Source of the DNA: Paracoccaceae bacterium
GTDB taxonomy: Bacteria; Pseudomonadota; Alphaproteobacteria; Rhodobacterales; Rhodobacteraceae
Length of the DNA: 16,560 nucleotides
Reading direction: 5' to 3'
Assembly: GCA_007120685.1 (NCBI GenBank)
Contig: SKNG01000005.1
Coordinates: 1-16,560 of the forward strand
This document shows positions 1 to 6,780 of this stretch, in pieces (positions within the stretch are counted from its first letter, which is position 1; every line of letters starts with the position of its first letter). Below the pieces are notes generated by a model. The model did no database searches. It worked only from the letters and a program-made list of their open reading frames with translations, and was not told where the DNA came from. The position numbers and the translations under genes are program-made.

Positions 1-172
1 ATTCCTCGTTCTCCAGCAGGGCCGTGTAGTAGAAGGCACGCAGCAGCTTGCCGCGGCGCATGAACTCTTGCCGAAGGAGCTTGTAGTCGATGTCGAAGCC
101 CAGCGATTTGCCGGCTGCGAAAAGGTTGGCGCCATCAATGAAGAGCGCCAGACGTTCGTCCTTGTAGAACAT
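1..172 (-). CDS. NYN-domain (LabA/DUF88-like) protein, 5' part only
   Basis: The reading frame runs leftwards from an ATG at 172-170 and leaves the window still open, so only the first 57 residues are visible. They begin MFYKDERLALFIDGANLFAA. The FIDGANLF stretch (residues 11-18) is the first acidic motif of NYN domains, which are PIN-like metal-dependent RNase folds; its Asp13 would be a metal ligand. The following helix-rich segment and the RAFYYTALLENEE strand fit the second beta-alpha unit of LabA/DUF88 proteins. A role in RNA turnover is known for some family members but is only inferred here. The gene is divergent from rpoZ across 321 bp and has a plausible promoter at 267-294. The N-terminal motif makes the family call fairly safe; substrate and exact role are unknown. 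Confidence 0.8.
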   Translation of the reverse strand, partial: MFYKDERLALFIDGANLFAAGKSLGFDIDYKLLRQEFMRRGKLLRAFYYTALLENEE

Positions 173-266
173 GGTTCGTCTCTTGAGTTTTCTGAGAAGG
201 GCTAACGTGGAAACAGTTTCCAGAATCAAGCACCGAAGGGCGCGCTCGGTCATCCTTCAGTCTCGA

Positions 267-294
267 AGTATATTATGCAAATTGCAAAGGACAA
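267..294 (-). promoter_or_regulatory. Candidate promoter of the NYN-domain gene
   Basis: Read on the minus strand, TTGTCC (294-289) and TATACT (272-267) are separated by 16 bp, a good match to a housekeeping -35/-10 pair. This is unusually AT-rich for the window. It would start transcription near 260, leaving a leader of about 88 bases before the ATG at 172. The prediction rests on sequence pattern only. Confidence 0.45.
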
Positions 295-424
295 CCGTTT
301 CCTTGGTGGAAGCGTGACAAAACTTGGTGTCCGGTTGATGATCGACCTTGGCATGGTCGGATTGTGCCTGCATGGGTTCGGCCCGCGCTTGAACGACAGT
401 TGATCGCCGCTGCGGCGCGGCACC

Positions 425-453
425 TTGTCATTTGGCGGCGGGACGTGTAACAG
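425..453 (+). promoter_or_regulatory. Candidate promoter for rpoZ and the downstream cluster
   Basis: TTGTCA (425-430) and TAACAG (448-453) are spaced by exactly 17 bp. The predicted start near 460 gives a leader of about 34 bases with GGAG (484-487) placed 6 bases before the rpoZ ATG. As the first promoter-like signal ahead of six closely packed plus-strand genes, it may drive the whole cluster. Pattern-based only. Confidence 0.45.
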
Positions 454-493
454 GCCAAGTTGAGCTGCCCCCTTGACCAGACTGGAGTGCTGA

Positions 494-850
494 ATGGCCC
501 GCGTGACGGTAGAAGACTGCGTTGACAAGGTTCCGAACCGTTTTGAGCTGGTGATCCTGGCGGCGCATCGGGCACGCGAGATTGCTTCCGGCGGGCCGAT
601 CACCGTGGAGCGCGACAACGACAAGAACCCGGTCGTGGCCCTGCGCGAGATCGCCGAAGAGACGCAATCCTCTGACGCCCTGCGCGAGCGGCTGATCGAG
701 AGCATGCAGACCCAGATCGAGGTCGACACGCCCGAGGATGACGACATGGCGCTGCTGATGGGCGTGCAGGCCGATGAACCGGTCAGCGACGACATGAGCG
801 AAGAGCAGATGCTCCGCCAACTTCTGGAGGCGCAGGGCCAGCAGGGCTGA
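494..850 (+). CDS. rpoZ: RNA polymerase omega subunit
   Basis: The 118-residue product is the omega subunit, which binds the beta' subunit and helps assemble and stabilise RNA polymerase; in proteobacteria it also forms part of a ppGpp-binding site. The N-terminus MARVTVEDCVDKVPNRFELV is the diagnostic omega opening. It is followed by the conserved helix LAAHRAREIASGG (residues 22-34) and the VALREIAEE segment (52-60). The C-terminus is an acidic tail, typical of alphaproteobacterial omega. The ATG start is supported by GGAG (484-487). The gene for the (p)ppGpp synthetase/hydrolase begins 29 bp downstream, the same pairing as rpoZ-spoT in E. coli. That places a ppGpp target subunit beside the ppGpp-metabolising enzyme. 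Length and sequence are normal for the family and I see nothing odd. Confidence 0.97.
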   Translation: MARVTVEDCVDKVPNRFELVILAAHRAREIASGGPITVERDNDKNPVVALREIAEETQSSDALRERLIESMQTQIEVDTPEDDDMALLMGVQADEPVSDDMSEEQMLRQLLEAQGQQG

Positions 851-879
851 AACCCGGCGCTGGCCAGGGCGGTCTGGCC

Positions 880-3003
880 GTGATCACACCCGATGACCTT
901 GTCGCACTGGTGCACAACTACAACCCCGGCTGCGACGAGGCCCTGATCAGGCGCGCCTGGGATTACGGCGCGGCGATGCATGAGGGGCAGCTTCGCCATT
1001 CCGGCGAGGCTTATTTCACCCATCCCGTCGCCGTAGCCTCGATCCTGACCGAGATGCGCTTAGATGACGCAACCATCGTCACCGCGCTCTTGCACGACAC
1101 GATCGAGGACACGCGCTCGACCCATGACGAGGTGGCGCGGAAGTTCTCGCCCGAGATTGCGGATCTGGTCGATGGCGTGACCAAGCTGACCAACCTGCAG
1201 CTTTCTTCCTCCGAGGCCAAGCAGGCCGAGAATTTCCGCAAGCTCTTGATCGCCATGAGCCGCGATTTGCGGGTGATCCTGGTCAAACTGGCCGACCGGC
1301 TGCACAACATGCGTACCATCCGCTCGATGCGGGCCGACAAGCAGGGACAGAAGGCGCGCGAGACGATGGAGATCTACGCGCCGCTGGCCGGCCGCATAGG
1401 CATGCAGTGGATGCGCGAGGAACTGGAGGACCTTGCCTTTCGCGTCCTGAACCCCGAGGCGCGCAATTCCATCCTGCGCCGTTTCATCACCCTGCAGCGC
1501 GAAGCGGGTGACGTGATCAACCGCATCACCGGCGACATCAGGCTGGAACTGGACCGCGCGCAGATCGACGCAACTGTTTACGGCCGGGCCAAGAAACCGT
1601 TTTCCATCTGGCGCAAGATGCAGGAAAAGGATCTGACCTTTTCCCGCCTGTCCGACATCTACGGCTTTCGCATCATCGTCGACGATGTGGCGCAGTGCTA
1701 TCATGTGCTGGGCCTGATCCATCAGCGCTGGCGGGCGGTGCCGGGGCGATTCAAGGATCATATCAGCCAGCCAAAGCAGAACGGCTACCGGTCCATCCAC
1801 ACCACCGTTTCAGGCCGCGACGGCAAGCGGGTCGAGGTGCAGATCCGCACCCGCGAGATGCACGAGGTCGCCGAGGCCGGGGTGGCGGCGCATTGGGCCT
1901 ACAAGGACGGCGCGCGGGTGGAAAACCCCTTTGCCGTCGATCCGGCGAAATGGATCGCCGCGCTGACCGAACGGCTGGACAGCGCCGGCGAGGATCACGA
2001 CGAGTTTCTGGAACACGTCAAGCTGGAAATGTACGCCGATCAGGTCTTCTGCTTCACGCCGAAGGGCGATGTGATCCAGTTGCCGCGCGGCGCCACGCCG
2101 CTGGATTTCGCCTATGCCATCCATACCCGGATCGGCCATGCCACCGTCTCGGCCAAGGTGGACGGGCTGCGGGTGCCGCTGTGGACGCGGCTGCGCAACG
2201 GCCAGATGGTGGACATCATCACCGCCGAGGGGCAGCGCCCGCAGGCCAGCTGGATCGAACTGGTGCATACCGGCCGCGCCAAGGCTGCCATCCGCCGCAG
2301 CCTGCGCGAGGAAGACCGCGAACGCTTCGTCCGGCTGGGGCGCGAACTGATGCGCCTGGCCTTCGAGAATGTCGGCCGCCGGTTGACGGACAAGGCCATC
2401 GACGCGGCCGCGCGCACGCTGGGGCTAAAGGGGGCGCAGGAGTTGCTGGCGCGTATCGGCAGCGCCGAGTTGAGCGCGCGTCAGGTGGTGGAGCAACTGT
2501 TCCCGGAACTGGCCTCGGTCAGGGGTGACGAGATCGACAGCACGCAGGCCGTGGTGGGTCTGGAGCCGGGCCAGAATTTCCGCCGCGCGGCCTGCTGCCA
2601 GCCGGTGCCGGGCGAACGCATCGTCGGCATCACCTATCGCGGCAAGGGGGTGCTGGCCCATGCCATCGATTGCGCCGTCCTGGCCACGCTGGAGGATCAG
2701 CCCGAACGCTGGATCGACCTGCGCTGGCAGGAGGGGCGCCATCTGGCCGTGCACGCCGTGGCGCTGGAACTGACGATTTCGAACAATGCCGGCGTGCTGG
2801 GGCGCGTTTGTTCCTTGATCGGCTCGCAAGGGGCCAATATCTCTGATCTGCGGTTCGTTGACCGCAAGCCCGATTTCTTCCGACTCCTCGCCGAGGTCGA
2901 TGTGCGCGACGCCGAACATCTGCACGCCCTGCTGACGGCGCTGAGCGCCGAGGCCGATGTGGCCGAGGTGCGGCGTTTCCGTGATCCGACCCGGCAACCC
3001 TGA
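880..3003 (+). CDS. Bifunctional (p)ppGpp synthetase/hydrolase (RelA/SpoT family, Rsh)
   Basis: The 707-residue enzyme makes and degrades the alarmone (p)ppGpp of the stringent response. Domains in order: HD hydrolase (about 25-180) with H48, the HDTIED motif at 72-77 and ADRLHN at 138-143; synthetase (about 230-345) with KKPFSIWRKM, RFKD at 290-293, NGYRSIH at 301-307 and EVQIRT at 319-324; TGS (about 388-446); a Cys-containing segment with ACCQPVPGE at 571-579; and a C-terminal ACT domain (about 628-702). The basic RFKD motif, rather than the acidic one of monofunctional RelA, and an intact HD site argue for both activities. The start is GTG; the next in-frame ATG lies inside the HD domain and would remove conserved residues. 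It follows rpoZ by 29 bp and precedes the DUF2062 gene by 18 bp. It could be named rel, rsh or spoT, so I leave the symbol blank. Confidence 0.96.
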   Translation: MITPDDLVALVHNYNPGCDEALIRRAWDYGAAMHEGQLRHSGEAYFTHPVAVASILTEMRLDDATIVTALLHDTIEDTRSTHDEVARKFSPEIADLVDGVTKLTNLQLSSSEAKQAENFRKLLIAMSRDLRVILVKLADRLHNMRTIRSMRADKQGQKARETMEIYAPLAGRIGMQWMREELEDLAFRVLNPEARNSILRRFITLQREAGDVINRITGDIRLELDRAQIDATVYGRAKKPFSIWRKMQEKDLTFSRLSDIYGFRIIVDDVAQCYHVLGLIHQRWRAVPGRFKDHISQPKQNGYRSIHTTVSGRDGKRVEVQIRTREMHEVAEAGVAAHWAYKDGARVENPFAVDPAKWIAALTERLDSAGEDHDEFLEHVKLEMYADQVFCFTPKGDVIQLPRGATPLDFAYAIHTRIGHATVSAKVDGLRVPLWTRLRNGQMVDIITAEGQRPQASWIELVHTGRAKAAIRRSLREEDRERFVRLGRELMRLAFENVGRRLTDKAIDAAARTLGLKGAQELLARIGSAELSARQVVEQLFPELASVRGDEIDSTQAVVGLEPGQNFRRAACCQPVPGERIVGITYRGKGVLAHAIDCAVLATLEDQPERWIDLRWQEGRHLAVHAVALELTISNNAGVLGRVCSLIGSQGANISDLRFVDRKPDFFRLLAEVDVRDAEHLHALLTALSAEADVAEVRRFRDPTRQP

Positions 3004-3021
3004 ACAAGCGCGGCAAGCGGC

Positions 3022-3669
3022 GTGGTCTTCAAGCGCAGAACCAGAAAACCCAGGCTTCAGGCGGTTGCCGAGTTCTTCTATCCGCGCGGCGGCTGGCGCC
3101 GGTCCACCGCCTATGTGATGCACCGGCTGCGCCGCCTGCCCGATACGCCGCACCGGATCTGCGTGGGGATCGCGGCGGGCACCTTCGTGTCCTTCCTGCC
3201 GCTATGGGGGCTGCATTTCCTGCTCGCCGCGCTGCTGGCCTGGCTGTTCCGGGGCAATATCCTGGCAGCACTCCTGGGCACGTTCTTCGGCAACCCCGTC
3301 ACCTTTCCGCTGATCGCCGTCGGTGCGCTGGAACTGGGCAACATGCTGATCGGCGGCGTGCACAGCATGAAATTCGCCGAGGTGATGGCGGCAATGGGCT
3401 ATGCGACGGGGGAAATGACCGCGAACCTCTTCGCGCTCTTCACCAGCGACACGGTAACCTGGGAACGGACGCGCGTCTTCCTGTGGCGGGTGTTTTTTCC
3501 CTTCATTCTGGGCGGGACCATCCTGGGCATTCCCACAGCGCTTGCCATGTACTATCTCTGCCTGCCACTGGTTCAGGCCTATCAGCGCGGCCGGATCAGG
3601 CGGCTGAAGGCGCGGCTGGACGCGGCCCGGCAGATCATGCGTGAGCGAGAAAGCGGAGACCAGACGTGA
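3022..3669 (+). CDS. DUF2062-family integral membrane protein
   Basis: A 215-residue protein starting at GTG. A short basic N-terminus (VFKRRTRKPRL) is followed by a conserved soluble part with YVMHRLRRLPDTPHRI (31-46). Hydrophobic stretches lie at about 47-75, 80-111 and 153-186, and the C-terminal tail (187-215) is basic. The motif LLGTFFGNPVTFP (84-96) with its GNPxT core is the hallmark of DUF2062. The biochemical role of the family is not established; location in the inner membrane is inferred from the helices. The last four bases form GTGA, so its stop overlaps the pdxJ start, indicating translational coupling. This arrangement after the rel gene resembles what I recall for Rhodobacteraceae, but I could not check it. 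Confidence 0.85.
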   Translation: MVFKRRTRKPRLQAVAEFFYPRGGWRRSTAYVMHRLRRLPDTPHRICVGIAAGTFVSFLPLWGLHFLLAALLAWLFRGNILAALLGTFFGNPVTFPLIAVGALELGNMLIGGVHSMKFAEVMAAMGYATGEMTANLFALFTSDTVTWERTRVFLWRVFFPFILGGTILGIPTALAMYYLCLPLVQAYQRGRIRRLKARLDAARQIMRERESGDQT

Positions 3670-4430
3670 CAACATCAGAGACCAGCCTGTCGCCTCCCTT
3701 GCGTCTGGGCGTCAACATCGACCATGTCGCCACGTTGCGCAACGCGCGCGGCGGCGCGCTGCCCGATCCGGTGCGTGCGGCGCTGGTGGCCCAGGGCGCC
3801 GGCGCCGACGGGATCACCGCCCATCTGCGCGAGGACCGGCGCCATATCGTGGATGAAGACATCGCGCGGTTGATGGCGGCGATCTCGGTGCCGCTGAACT
3901 TCGAGATGGCGGCAACGGCCGAAATGCAGGCGATCGCCCTGCGCCACCGGCCCCATGCCGTCTGCCTGGTGCCCGAGCGGCGCGAGGAGCGCACCACCGA
4001 GGGCGGGCTGGACGTGGCCGCCGATGCCAACCGGCTGCGCGGTTTCTGCGCGCCGCTGGTGGATGCCGGCTGCCGGGTGTCGCTGTTCATCGGCCATGAC
4101 GCGCGCCAGATCGACGCGGCGCTGCGGGTCGGCGCGCCGGTGGTGGAATTCCACGTCGGCCGCTACTGCGACCTGGTGGCCGAGGGCGAGGGCGATGCGG
4201 CGGCCGAGGAACTGGCGGCGCTGAGCAGCGCCATCAGGGATGCGCATTCGGCGGGGATCGAGGTGCATTGCGGGCACGGGATCAGCTATGACACGGTGGC
4301 GCCCTTTGCCGCGATGGCCGAGGTGCGCGAGTTGAACATCGGTCATTTCTTGATCGGCGAAGCGGTGTTTCGCGGGCTGGGTCCGGCCATTGCCGAAATG
4401 CGCCGGCTGATGGATGATGCCCGGGGTTGA
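3666..4430 (+). CDS. pdxJ: Pyridoxine 5'-phosphate synthase
   Basis: PdxJ condenses 1-deoxy-xylulose 5-phosphate with 3-amino-2-oxopropyl phosphate to form pyridoxine 5'-phosphate, the last ring-closing step of the DXP-dependent vitamin B6 route. The 254-residue product shows the family signatures in order: LGVNIDHVATLRNARGG (14-30), PDPVRAA, GADGITAHLREDRRHI (46-61) containing active-site H53, LNFEM around E80, and the late glycine-rich HCGHGISYDTV (201-211). The C-terminal LNIGHFLIGEAVF (223-235) is the phosphate-binding end of the TIM barrel. The GTG start overlaps the DUF2062 stop as GTGA and leaves a 12-residue lead before the first conserved strand. Length is normal for the family. The next gene begins 46 bp after its stop. 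Confidence 0.97.
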   Translation: MTTSETSLSPPLRLGVNIDHVATLRNARGGALPDPVRAALVAQGAGADGITAHLREDRRHIVDEDIARLMAAISVPLNFEMAATAEMQAIALRHRPHAVCLVPERREERTTEGGLDVAADANRLRGFCAPLVDAGCRVSLFIGHDARQIDAALRVGAPVVEFHVGRYCDLVAEGEGDAAAEELAALSSAIRDAHSAGIEVHCGHGISYDTVAPFAAMAEVRELNIGHFLIGEAVFRGLGPAIAEMRRLMDDARG

Positions 4431-4476
4431 AGGCGCGCGGGCCTGTCCGGCGTCGCCCAGTGCGGGGGGCTTGGGC

Positions 4477-4950
4477 ATGGCAGGAGTGATGCAGACGTTC
4501 CGGGCAACGGGGCTTTCCGCCGCCATGGCGATGGGCCTGGCAGGGTCTGTGGCGCAGGCACAGGTGATCACCGATTGCAGCCGGGTGGCGGACCCTGCCC
4601 ATATCATGGAGCCCTGGTCCCGTTTCAGCCGCACCTTTGCCAATGGCAACATTCGAATCACGCTTCTGGATACCTTTGGCGAGCCGACCTGTTGCGCGGC
4701 GCATCTGCTGATCCTCGCGCCTTCCGGCTCGCCGGAATGGCCGGAACATCGGCAGTGCCATGTGGCCTCGGACAGCGAGGGGCGGGGCTTTTCCGAGATC
4801 GAATTCGACCGGATCGAGGCAAGCTATGATCCGCGTCTGGGGCTGTTGGTGGAGGTGCCCTGGCATCGCTATGTGGATGGCCGGGTGACGCAGCCGGGGG
4901 TGATGCGGATCCGGATCAACCAGGCGACCGGCGATGTCGGGTTGGAGTGA
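4477..4950 (+). CDS. Small secreted protein of unknown function
   Basis: I do not recognise a named family. The ATG at 4477 gives 157 residues and a classic Sec signal peptide: MAGVMQTFRA, a hydrophobic core with GLSAAMAMGLAG, and a likely cut after AQA, leaving a mature protein that starts QVITDC. A G-run at 4463-4469 lies at ribosome-binding distance. The same frame is open upstream to an ATG at 4414 overlapping pdxJ, but that start would bury the signal peptide, so I reject it. The mature part has four cysteines (TDC, TCC, RQC), enough for two disulfides, and looks beta-rich, with segments such as NIRITLLDTF and GVMRIRINQATG. It ends 18 bp before acpS. A periplasmic location is inferred from the signal peptide; nothing in the sequence reveals an activity. 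Confidence 0.8.
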   Translation: MAGVMQTFRATGLSAAMAMGLAGSVAQAQVITDCSRVADPAHIMEPWSRFSRTFANGNIRITLLDTFGEPTCCAAHLLILAPSGSPEWPEHRQCHVASDSEGRGFSEIEFDRIEASYDPRLGLLVEVPWHRYVDGRVTQPGVMRIRINQATGDVGLE

Positions 4951-4968
4951 CCGGGGCGGGGTGGCGCT

Positions 4969-5367
4969 GTGATTCTGGGCATCGGGGCGGATCTGGCGAA
5001 TATCGACCGGGTGGCGCGCACGCTGGCACGGTTCGGTGACCGGTTTCGTCAGCGGGTATTCACCGAGGCCGAACTGGCGCTGGCGGCCGGGCGGCGGGGC
5101 GAGGCCGGCACGCTGGCGCGGCGCTGGGCGGCGAAGGAGGCCTGCGCCAAGGCGTTGGGCACGGGGCTGCGGATGGGGATTGCCTGGCGCGAGATGGGGG
5201 TGATCAACGGGCCGCAGGGAGCGCCGCGGATGGTGCTGACGGGGCACGCGGCGGCGCGGCTGGCGGCGCTGGCGCCGGCGGGGCAGCGGGTGGTGGTGCA
5301 TCTGAGCCTGACCGACGACCCGCCCTGGGCGCAGGCTTTCGTGGTGATCGAGGCGCGGCCGCTGTAG
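4969..5367 (+). CDS. acpS: Holo-[acyl-carrier-protein] synthase
   Basis: AcpS transfers the 4'-phosphopantetheine arm of CoA to a serine of apo-ACP, activating the carrier for fatty-acid synthesis. The 132-residue product has the two group-I phosphopantetheinyl transferase signatures: MILGIGADLANIDRV at the N-terminus with metal-binding D8, and RRWAAKEACAKALGTG (51-66) with E57. The C-terminus VVVHLSLTDDPPWAQAFVVIEA is the usual closing strand pair. The GTG start gives exactly the family's normal N-terminus. It is the last gene of the plus-strand cluster. In many Rhodobacteraceae I would expect lepB and rnc next, but here hairpins and an insertion-sequence relic follow, so the downstream synteny is lost. 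Confidence 0.96.
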   Translation: MILGIGADLANIDRVARTLARFGDRFRQRVFTEAELALAAGRRGEAGTLARRWAAKEACAKALGTGLRMGIAWREMGVINGPQGAPRMVLTGHAAARLAALAPAGQRVVVHLSLTDDPPWAQAFVVIEARPL

Positions 5368-5405
5368 TGGCCGGGTGACGCAAGGCACAGGGCGTGCTCC
5401 CGCCC

Positions 5406-5436
5406 CTTTTCGAAGGCCGTTTCGGCCTGCGAAAAG
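5406..5436 (+). terminator. Long hairpin after acpS
   Basis: The arms CTTTTCGAAGGCCG (5406-5419) and CGGCCTGCGAAAAG (5423-5436) pair over 14 positions with one A-G mismatch around a TTT loop. It starts 39 bp after the acpS stop and could end its transcript, although no T-tract follows. It may equally be a dispersed palindromic element. Confidence 0.5.
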
Positions 5437-5448
5437 CGTTGGGCCAGG

Positions 5449-5467
5449 CCGCGCGCTGCGCGCGCGG
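5449..5467. repeat. Short GC palindrome
   Basis: CCGCGCG (5449-5455) and CGCGCGG (5461-5467) are perfect complements around CTGCG. It lies between the acpS hairpin and the palindrome later split by the IS66 element. No T-tract follows. Confidence 0.4.
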
Positions 5468-5486
5468 TGAAACGGCAAAGGCGCGC

Positions 5487-5494
5487 GCTTTGCG
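5487..5494 (+). repeat. Left target-site duplication of the IS66 element
   Basis: GCTTTGCG directly abuts the left inverted repeat and is repeated exactly at 7481-7488 beside the right one. Eight bp is the usual duplication length for IS66-family elements. Confidence 0.9.
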
Positions 5495-5559
5495 GTAAGC
5501 ATCCGCCGAGAGCCGTCTGCGCTGGCCGGGTGAATGGTCGCAAGGCGTGGCGATATGTC

Positions 5560-5958
5560 ATGCTCTTCCGTTTCCCCCCGATCGAACTCTTCGCGGCCGA
5601 GGGTGTCGGCCGTCGTCGGCAATGGTCTGAAGAGGATAAGATCCGGATTGTTGAAGAAGGCTTCCGCTGGCACCGGCAGGGGTCGGCGACGTTGCGGCGA
5701 TACGGGATTTCGCGATCACTGCTGTCGACCTGGCGGCGCGCGTTTCGCGATGGGACGCTTGGAGCCGAGGGCCTGGATGCCAGCCTCGTGCCGCTGGTGA
5801 TGAAGGACGCAACACCGTCCCCAGCGGCGGGCCCGGTTCAGGCCCCGCAGGGTGACCGGATCGATATCGCGCTGCCGAAAGGCCGGTGCATGACGATCCC
5901 CACGCCGCTGCCGCCATCGCGTCTTGCAGCGCTGCTGGCCGTGGTGGACCCACGCTGA
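5560..5958 (+). CDS. tnpA: IS66-family accessory transposition protein TnpA
   Basis: A 132-residue protein of the small TnpA (OrfA) class carried by IS66 elements. Residues 20-62 form a helix-turn-helix: RQWSEEDKIRIVEEGF followed by LRRYGISRSLLSTWRR. The C-terminal part, DRIDIALPKGRCMTI and then LAALLAVVDPR, matches the usual ending of this family. I chose the ATG at 5560 because MLFRFPPIEL leads directly into the family's N-terminal region; the frame is open upstream to 5467, but that would start before the element. Its stop (TGA 5956-5958) overlaps the remnant tnpB start, the normal coupling in IS66. It is the only gene of the element that appears intact, but it has no partners left. Confidence 0.85.
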   Translation: MLFRFPPIELFAAEGVGRRRQWSEEDKIRIVEEGFRWHRQGSATLRRYGISRSLLSTWRRAFRDGTLGAEGLDASLVPLVMKDATPSPAAGPVQAPQGDRIDIALPKGRCMTIPTPLPPSRLAALLAVVDPR

Positions 5959-5981
5959 TCGCGTTTCCGGCCGGAGTCAGG
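5955..5981 (+). pseudogene. tnpB: IS66 tnpB remnant (first nine codons)
   Basis: Overlapping the tnpA stop, the frame from CTG at 5955 reads (L/M)IAFPAGVR, the characteristic opening of IS66 TnpB. After this arginine, similarity stops abruptly where the minus-strand IS110-like sequence begins. The initiator reads CTG where ATG is usual, so even the start may be mutated. The rest of tnpB is missing from the window. Confidence 0.65.
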
Positions 5982-6773
5982 CCCAACCAGGCGGACAGGT
6001 CGCGGCCTGACCGAAAGTCGGTAATGTCGGGCAGCGCCGCGACCCGTATGCTGGCGGAGATCGGGCCGATGCCGGGTCAATCGCCGGGAAAACGGTCCCT
6101 CGGATCGTTTTCTGGCCCGGCTCATATCTGCAGGCGTTGCGCATCTTCATTGGTCTTGGCGTCAGTGCGCATGTCGGCGGTCAGGTCTTCGATCTTCTTC
6201 TGGGTATCGCCCAGCTAATCAGAGAGCAGGCTCAGGGCCTTGCTTTGCGGGTGTCGAAAGGTCGGTCCGCTCACAGGTCATGATCAGCCGCTCGACATTG
6301 TGGATAGCCTTGGCACGACAATCTCGAACTCGCCGGGATGCGCCCTCATGGCGTTCACGAACTGCCTCTGCTGGCGCACCAGAAATTCCCTTGCCCTGTG
6401 GGTCAGCAGCAATGCCTGCGTGTCCTCACTCTTCACGGGAACAAACCGCATGGACGGACGCGACTGCGCTGCCGCGCGTTCTCTGCCTTCAATCGCTCCA
6501 CTGAAGCGATTGATCGCTGCGCCACCGGCGCCGAACCTTCACAGATCGCAGCGGCATCGTTCGTCGGCTTACGCGGCTGCACTGCAGCCACGGTCCTCCT
6601 CACCGTCCGTCTTGCCCCGCTTTACGTAGCCTTTGACATAGCTCGTTCGACGCGCTTACGCGGCCCCATCGGGGGCCACGGTCGCGTCTCACCATGAGCC
6701 GGACGTCATGGCCGAGCGCGATCATCTCGCGCGCCCAGTAATGCGCGCTGGCATCGGCAGTGGTTTCTAGGAC
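5972..6773 (-). pseudogene. IS110-family transposase relic, truncated and frameshifted
   Basis: Read on the minus strand in several frames, the region spells pieces of an IS110-family (DEDD) transposase in the correct order. These are ADASAHYWAREMIALGHDVR (about 6755-6697), SYVKGYVKRGK (about 6640-6608), NDAAAICE (about 6560), MRFVPVKSEDTQALLLTHR and REFLVRQQRQFVNAMRAH (about 6451-6340), and GIGPISASIRVAALPDITDF, RSGRDLSAWLGLTP (about 6075-5972). Frameshifts near 6300, a TAG at 6217-6215, and extra DNA at about 6650-6695 and 6080-6120 break it. The N-terminal catalytic Asp region and everything after AWLGLTP are missing. It cannot encode an active enzyme. It sits inverted inside the IS66 element and replaces tnpB and the 5' half of tnpC. 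Confidence 0.85.
6088..6112. repeat. Palindromic unit inside the IS110 relic
   Basis: Arms GAAAACGGTCC (6088-6098) and GGATCGTTTTC (6102-6112) pair over 11 positions, one of them a G-T wobble, around a CTC loop. The unit falls in extra DNA of roughly 40 bp that separates the QRLQ and GIGPIS parts of the transposase relic, so it looks inserted rather than inherited. Confidence 0.6.
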
Positions 6774-6780
6774 CATGGCG

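Larger units (their letters stand above)
173..493. other. Divergent intergenic region between the NYN gene and rpoZ
   Basis: This 321-bp stretch has no convincing coding frame; the open frames crossing it lack family features and run antisense to rpoZ. It holds outward-facing promoter candidates for both neighbours (267-294 minus, 425-453 plus). I see no RNA gene or strong hairpin. The AT content around 265-310 is higher than in the flanking genes, as expected for a promoter region. Confidence 0.6.

Noticed and set aside
4414..4476. Upstream ATG for the secreted protein, overlapping pdxJ
   Set aside because: It would add 21 residues before a clear signal peptide; the ATG at 4477 has a G-rich ribosome-binding stretch at proper distance.
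4282..5673. Long minus-strand open frame (463 codons) opposite pdxJ, the secreted protein and acpS
   Set aside because: It crosses three well-supported plus-strand genes and encodes Pro/Arg/His-rich low-complexity sequence.
6240..6697. Several plus-strand open frames of about 75-130 codons
   Set aside because: They are antisense to the IS110-family relic, whose ordered motifs on the minus strand account for the sequence.
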